Positions 4,682 to 5,593 of a stretch of DNA of 5,593 bases are shown piece after piece. This DNA comes from an uncultured Clostridia bacterium. Lineage in GTDB: Bacteria; Bacillota; Clostridia; Oscillospirales; Acutalibacteraceae. The DNA lies in the NCBI GenBank assembly GCA_946497265.1, contig CAMMKL010000149.1:1-5593 (forward strand). Reading direction: 5' to 3'. Under the pieces are notes generated by a model. It was not told the origin of the DNA. It saw only the letters and a program-made list of their open reading frames with translations, and did no database searches. The position numbers and the translations under genes were made by a program. Numbering within the stretch: position 1 is the first letter of the stretch; each line of letters opens with the position of its first letter.

Positions 4682-5593
4682 ATGGAAGAAGCCTTGAATC
4701 AACTATACCGTCATACGATGATTTCCTGTACCACCAGCAATACAAAACGGATCACCTTTCAGCCCGGTTACCGTTTTGGCCCCCATAGCCACAGCAGCGT
4801 AGAGGTGATCCTTTTGCTGGAAGGCAGCTGCCTGTGCACGGTAGGCAAAAAGAAAATATCCCTACGCCCGCAGCATTACCTCGTTTTTCTTTCGAATTCG
4901 CCGCACAGCTTTTATGCGGATGGAAAAGGGGACTGTACTTGTCTGCAACTGCATCTGCGGCCGGAGTATTTTTTGCAAATATTGACCAAATATATGAGTC
5001 TTACCGAACAAAAACTCTTTGACAGCGCAGAATGCCTTTGTTATCCTGCCTGTGACCGGATGGTGCGCTGCCTGAAAACGATTCTGCGGGAACAGGAAGA
5101 AAAGGCGGAACATTGGGAAGATAGCGTGGGGTTACTGTTGTGCCAGATCCTGCTTCTGATTGCACGCGACCATCACGCCGCCGTTGAGCAAAAGGAATCG
5201 GGTTACAGCCGGCCGGTAAAAGCAGCAGTGGATTACATCGCGGCGCACGCTTGCGAACGGATGACGCTGCAAGAAATCGCGGAGCATTGTTATGTTTCCC
5301 CCACCTATCTGAGCAGCCTTTTCATCCGCAGCATCCATACGCCCATCATGGAATACATTAAGGTACTTAAAGTGCGCATGGCGGCCGCGCGGCTGGCTCA
5401 CGAGAATATCTCCTTTACTGCGCTCGCCCTTGACCTGGGCTTTTCCAGCGTGCAGCAATTTTCCAAAACCTTTAAAGAAATTACAGGGATGCTACCCAAA
5501 GAATTTAAAGAAAGCCTTAGGATGACGAAAGAGAAGGATGCCAGAGTGACCAAGGGCCCAACTTGCCCAAGGCTTAGAAAAAAGAAAAGAGCC
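4682..5593 (+). CDS. AraC-family transcriptional regulator, open to right edge
   Basis: The reading frame is open for 304 codons and has no stop inside the window. The ATG follows AAGGAGGG at a good distance. Residues about 20-100 form a cupin-type sensing domain (FGPHSHSSVEV at 32-42, EGSCLCTV at 47-54, NSPHSF at 72-77). Residues about 178-277 are the AraC DNA-binding domain: first helix-turn-helix MTLQEIAEHCYVSPTYLSSLF (about 194-214), second SFTALALDLGFSSVQQFSKTFKEITGMLPKEF (about 244-275). The partner sugar is unknown; the divergent GH3 gene suggests a glycoside-derived signal. The protein is cysteine-rich (13 Cys, including CxC at 50-52, 85-87 and 118-120). The domain normally ends near residue 278. 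The following basic tail uses only AGA/AGG for arginine, whereas all 14 earlier arginines use CGN, so the true stop may have been lost to a frameshift or error. Confidence 0.9.
   Translation, partial: MEEALNQLYRHTMISCTTSNTKRITFQPGYRFGPHSHSSVEVILLLEGSCLCTVGKKKISLRPQHYLVFLSNSPHSFYADGKGDCTCLQLHLRPEYFLQILTKYMSLTEQKLFDSAECLCYPACDRMVRCLKTILREQEEKAEHWEDSVGLLLCQILLLIARDHHAAVEQKESGYSRPVKAAVDYIAAHACERMTLQEIAEHCYVSPTYLSSLFIRSIHTPIMEYIKVLKVRMAAARLAHENISFTALALDLGFSSVQQFSKTFKEITGMLPKEFKESLRMTKEKDARVTKGPTCPRLRKKKRA

Noticed and set aside
4862..5458. Two minus-strand open frames opposite the AraC-type gene
   Set aside because: They are antisense to a frame with clear AraC motifs, promoter and ribosome site, and show no recognisable domains.
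5512..5575. Inverted repeat AAGCCTT/AAGGCTT and a GGGC/GCCC hairpin near the right edge, considered as a terminator
   Set aside because: The loop of the first is about 50 nt, the second stem is interrupted, and no T-run follows on either strand.
1..5593. tRNA, rRNA, CRISPR array, transposon ends, riboswitch or integration site
   Set aside because: No cloverleaf, repeat-spacer arrays, transposase frames, terminal inverted repeats or structured long leaders were seen by eye; the longest intergenic gap is 194 bp.

Overview
The window looks like ordinary chromosome of a spore-forming, anaerobic member of the Clostridia (Bacillota), of moderate GC content. The evidence is the spore maturation pair spmA/spmB, an AbrB-type transition regulator, a ferrous-iron (Feo) uptake system, strong AGGAGG-like ribosome sites and near-consensus sigma-A promoters. 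A gut-type clostridium is plausible, given the intracellular family 3 glycosidase with an AraC-type regulator, but genus cannot be read from the sequence.

Layout. (1) 1-1755, minus strand: a compact gene string read spmA > spmB > feoA > feoB. feoB runs off the left edge. spmA/spmB overlap by 8 bp, spmB and feoA are 28 bp apart, and feoA/feoB share one base in a TGATG junction. I see no terminator between them, so one transcript could carry both spore maturation and iron uptake genes. (2) 1756-1907: a divergent control region. One side has a candidate sporulation (sigma-E-like) promoter facing spmA; the other has a perfect-consensus sigma-A promoter facing abrB. (3) 1908-2159, plus strand: a short AbrB protein whose usual C-terminal domain is replaced by a four-cysteine zinc-ribbon-like tail. 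It ends in a strong hairpin terminator that sits between it and the convergent glycosidase gene. (4) 2226-4487, minus strand: a complete 753-residue glycoside hydrolase family 3 enzyme with recognisable catalytic residues and no signal peptide. (5) 4488-4681: a second divergent control region with back-to-back promoters and a set of phased CCAA direct repeats. (6) 4682 to the right edge, plus strand: an AraC-family regulator open to the window end. Its last ~25 codons look unlike the rest of the gene.

Functionally the window holds three units: spore maturation plus Fe(II) import, a growth-phase regulator, and a sugar-hydrolysing enzyme with its probable local regulator. All the main genes belong to known families, and I found no evidence of a new multi-gene system, mobile element, CRISPR array or RNA gene. 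The points most worth checking are the sporulation-iron gene string, the zinc-ribbon AbrB, the phased repeats between the glycosidase and its regulator, and the anomalous 3' end of the AraC gene. No stretch longer than 300 bases lacks a gene.
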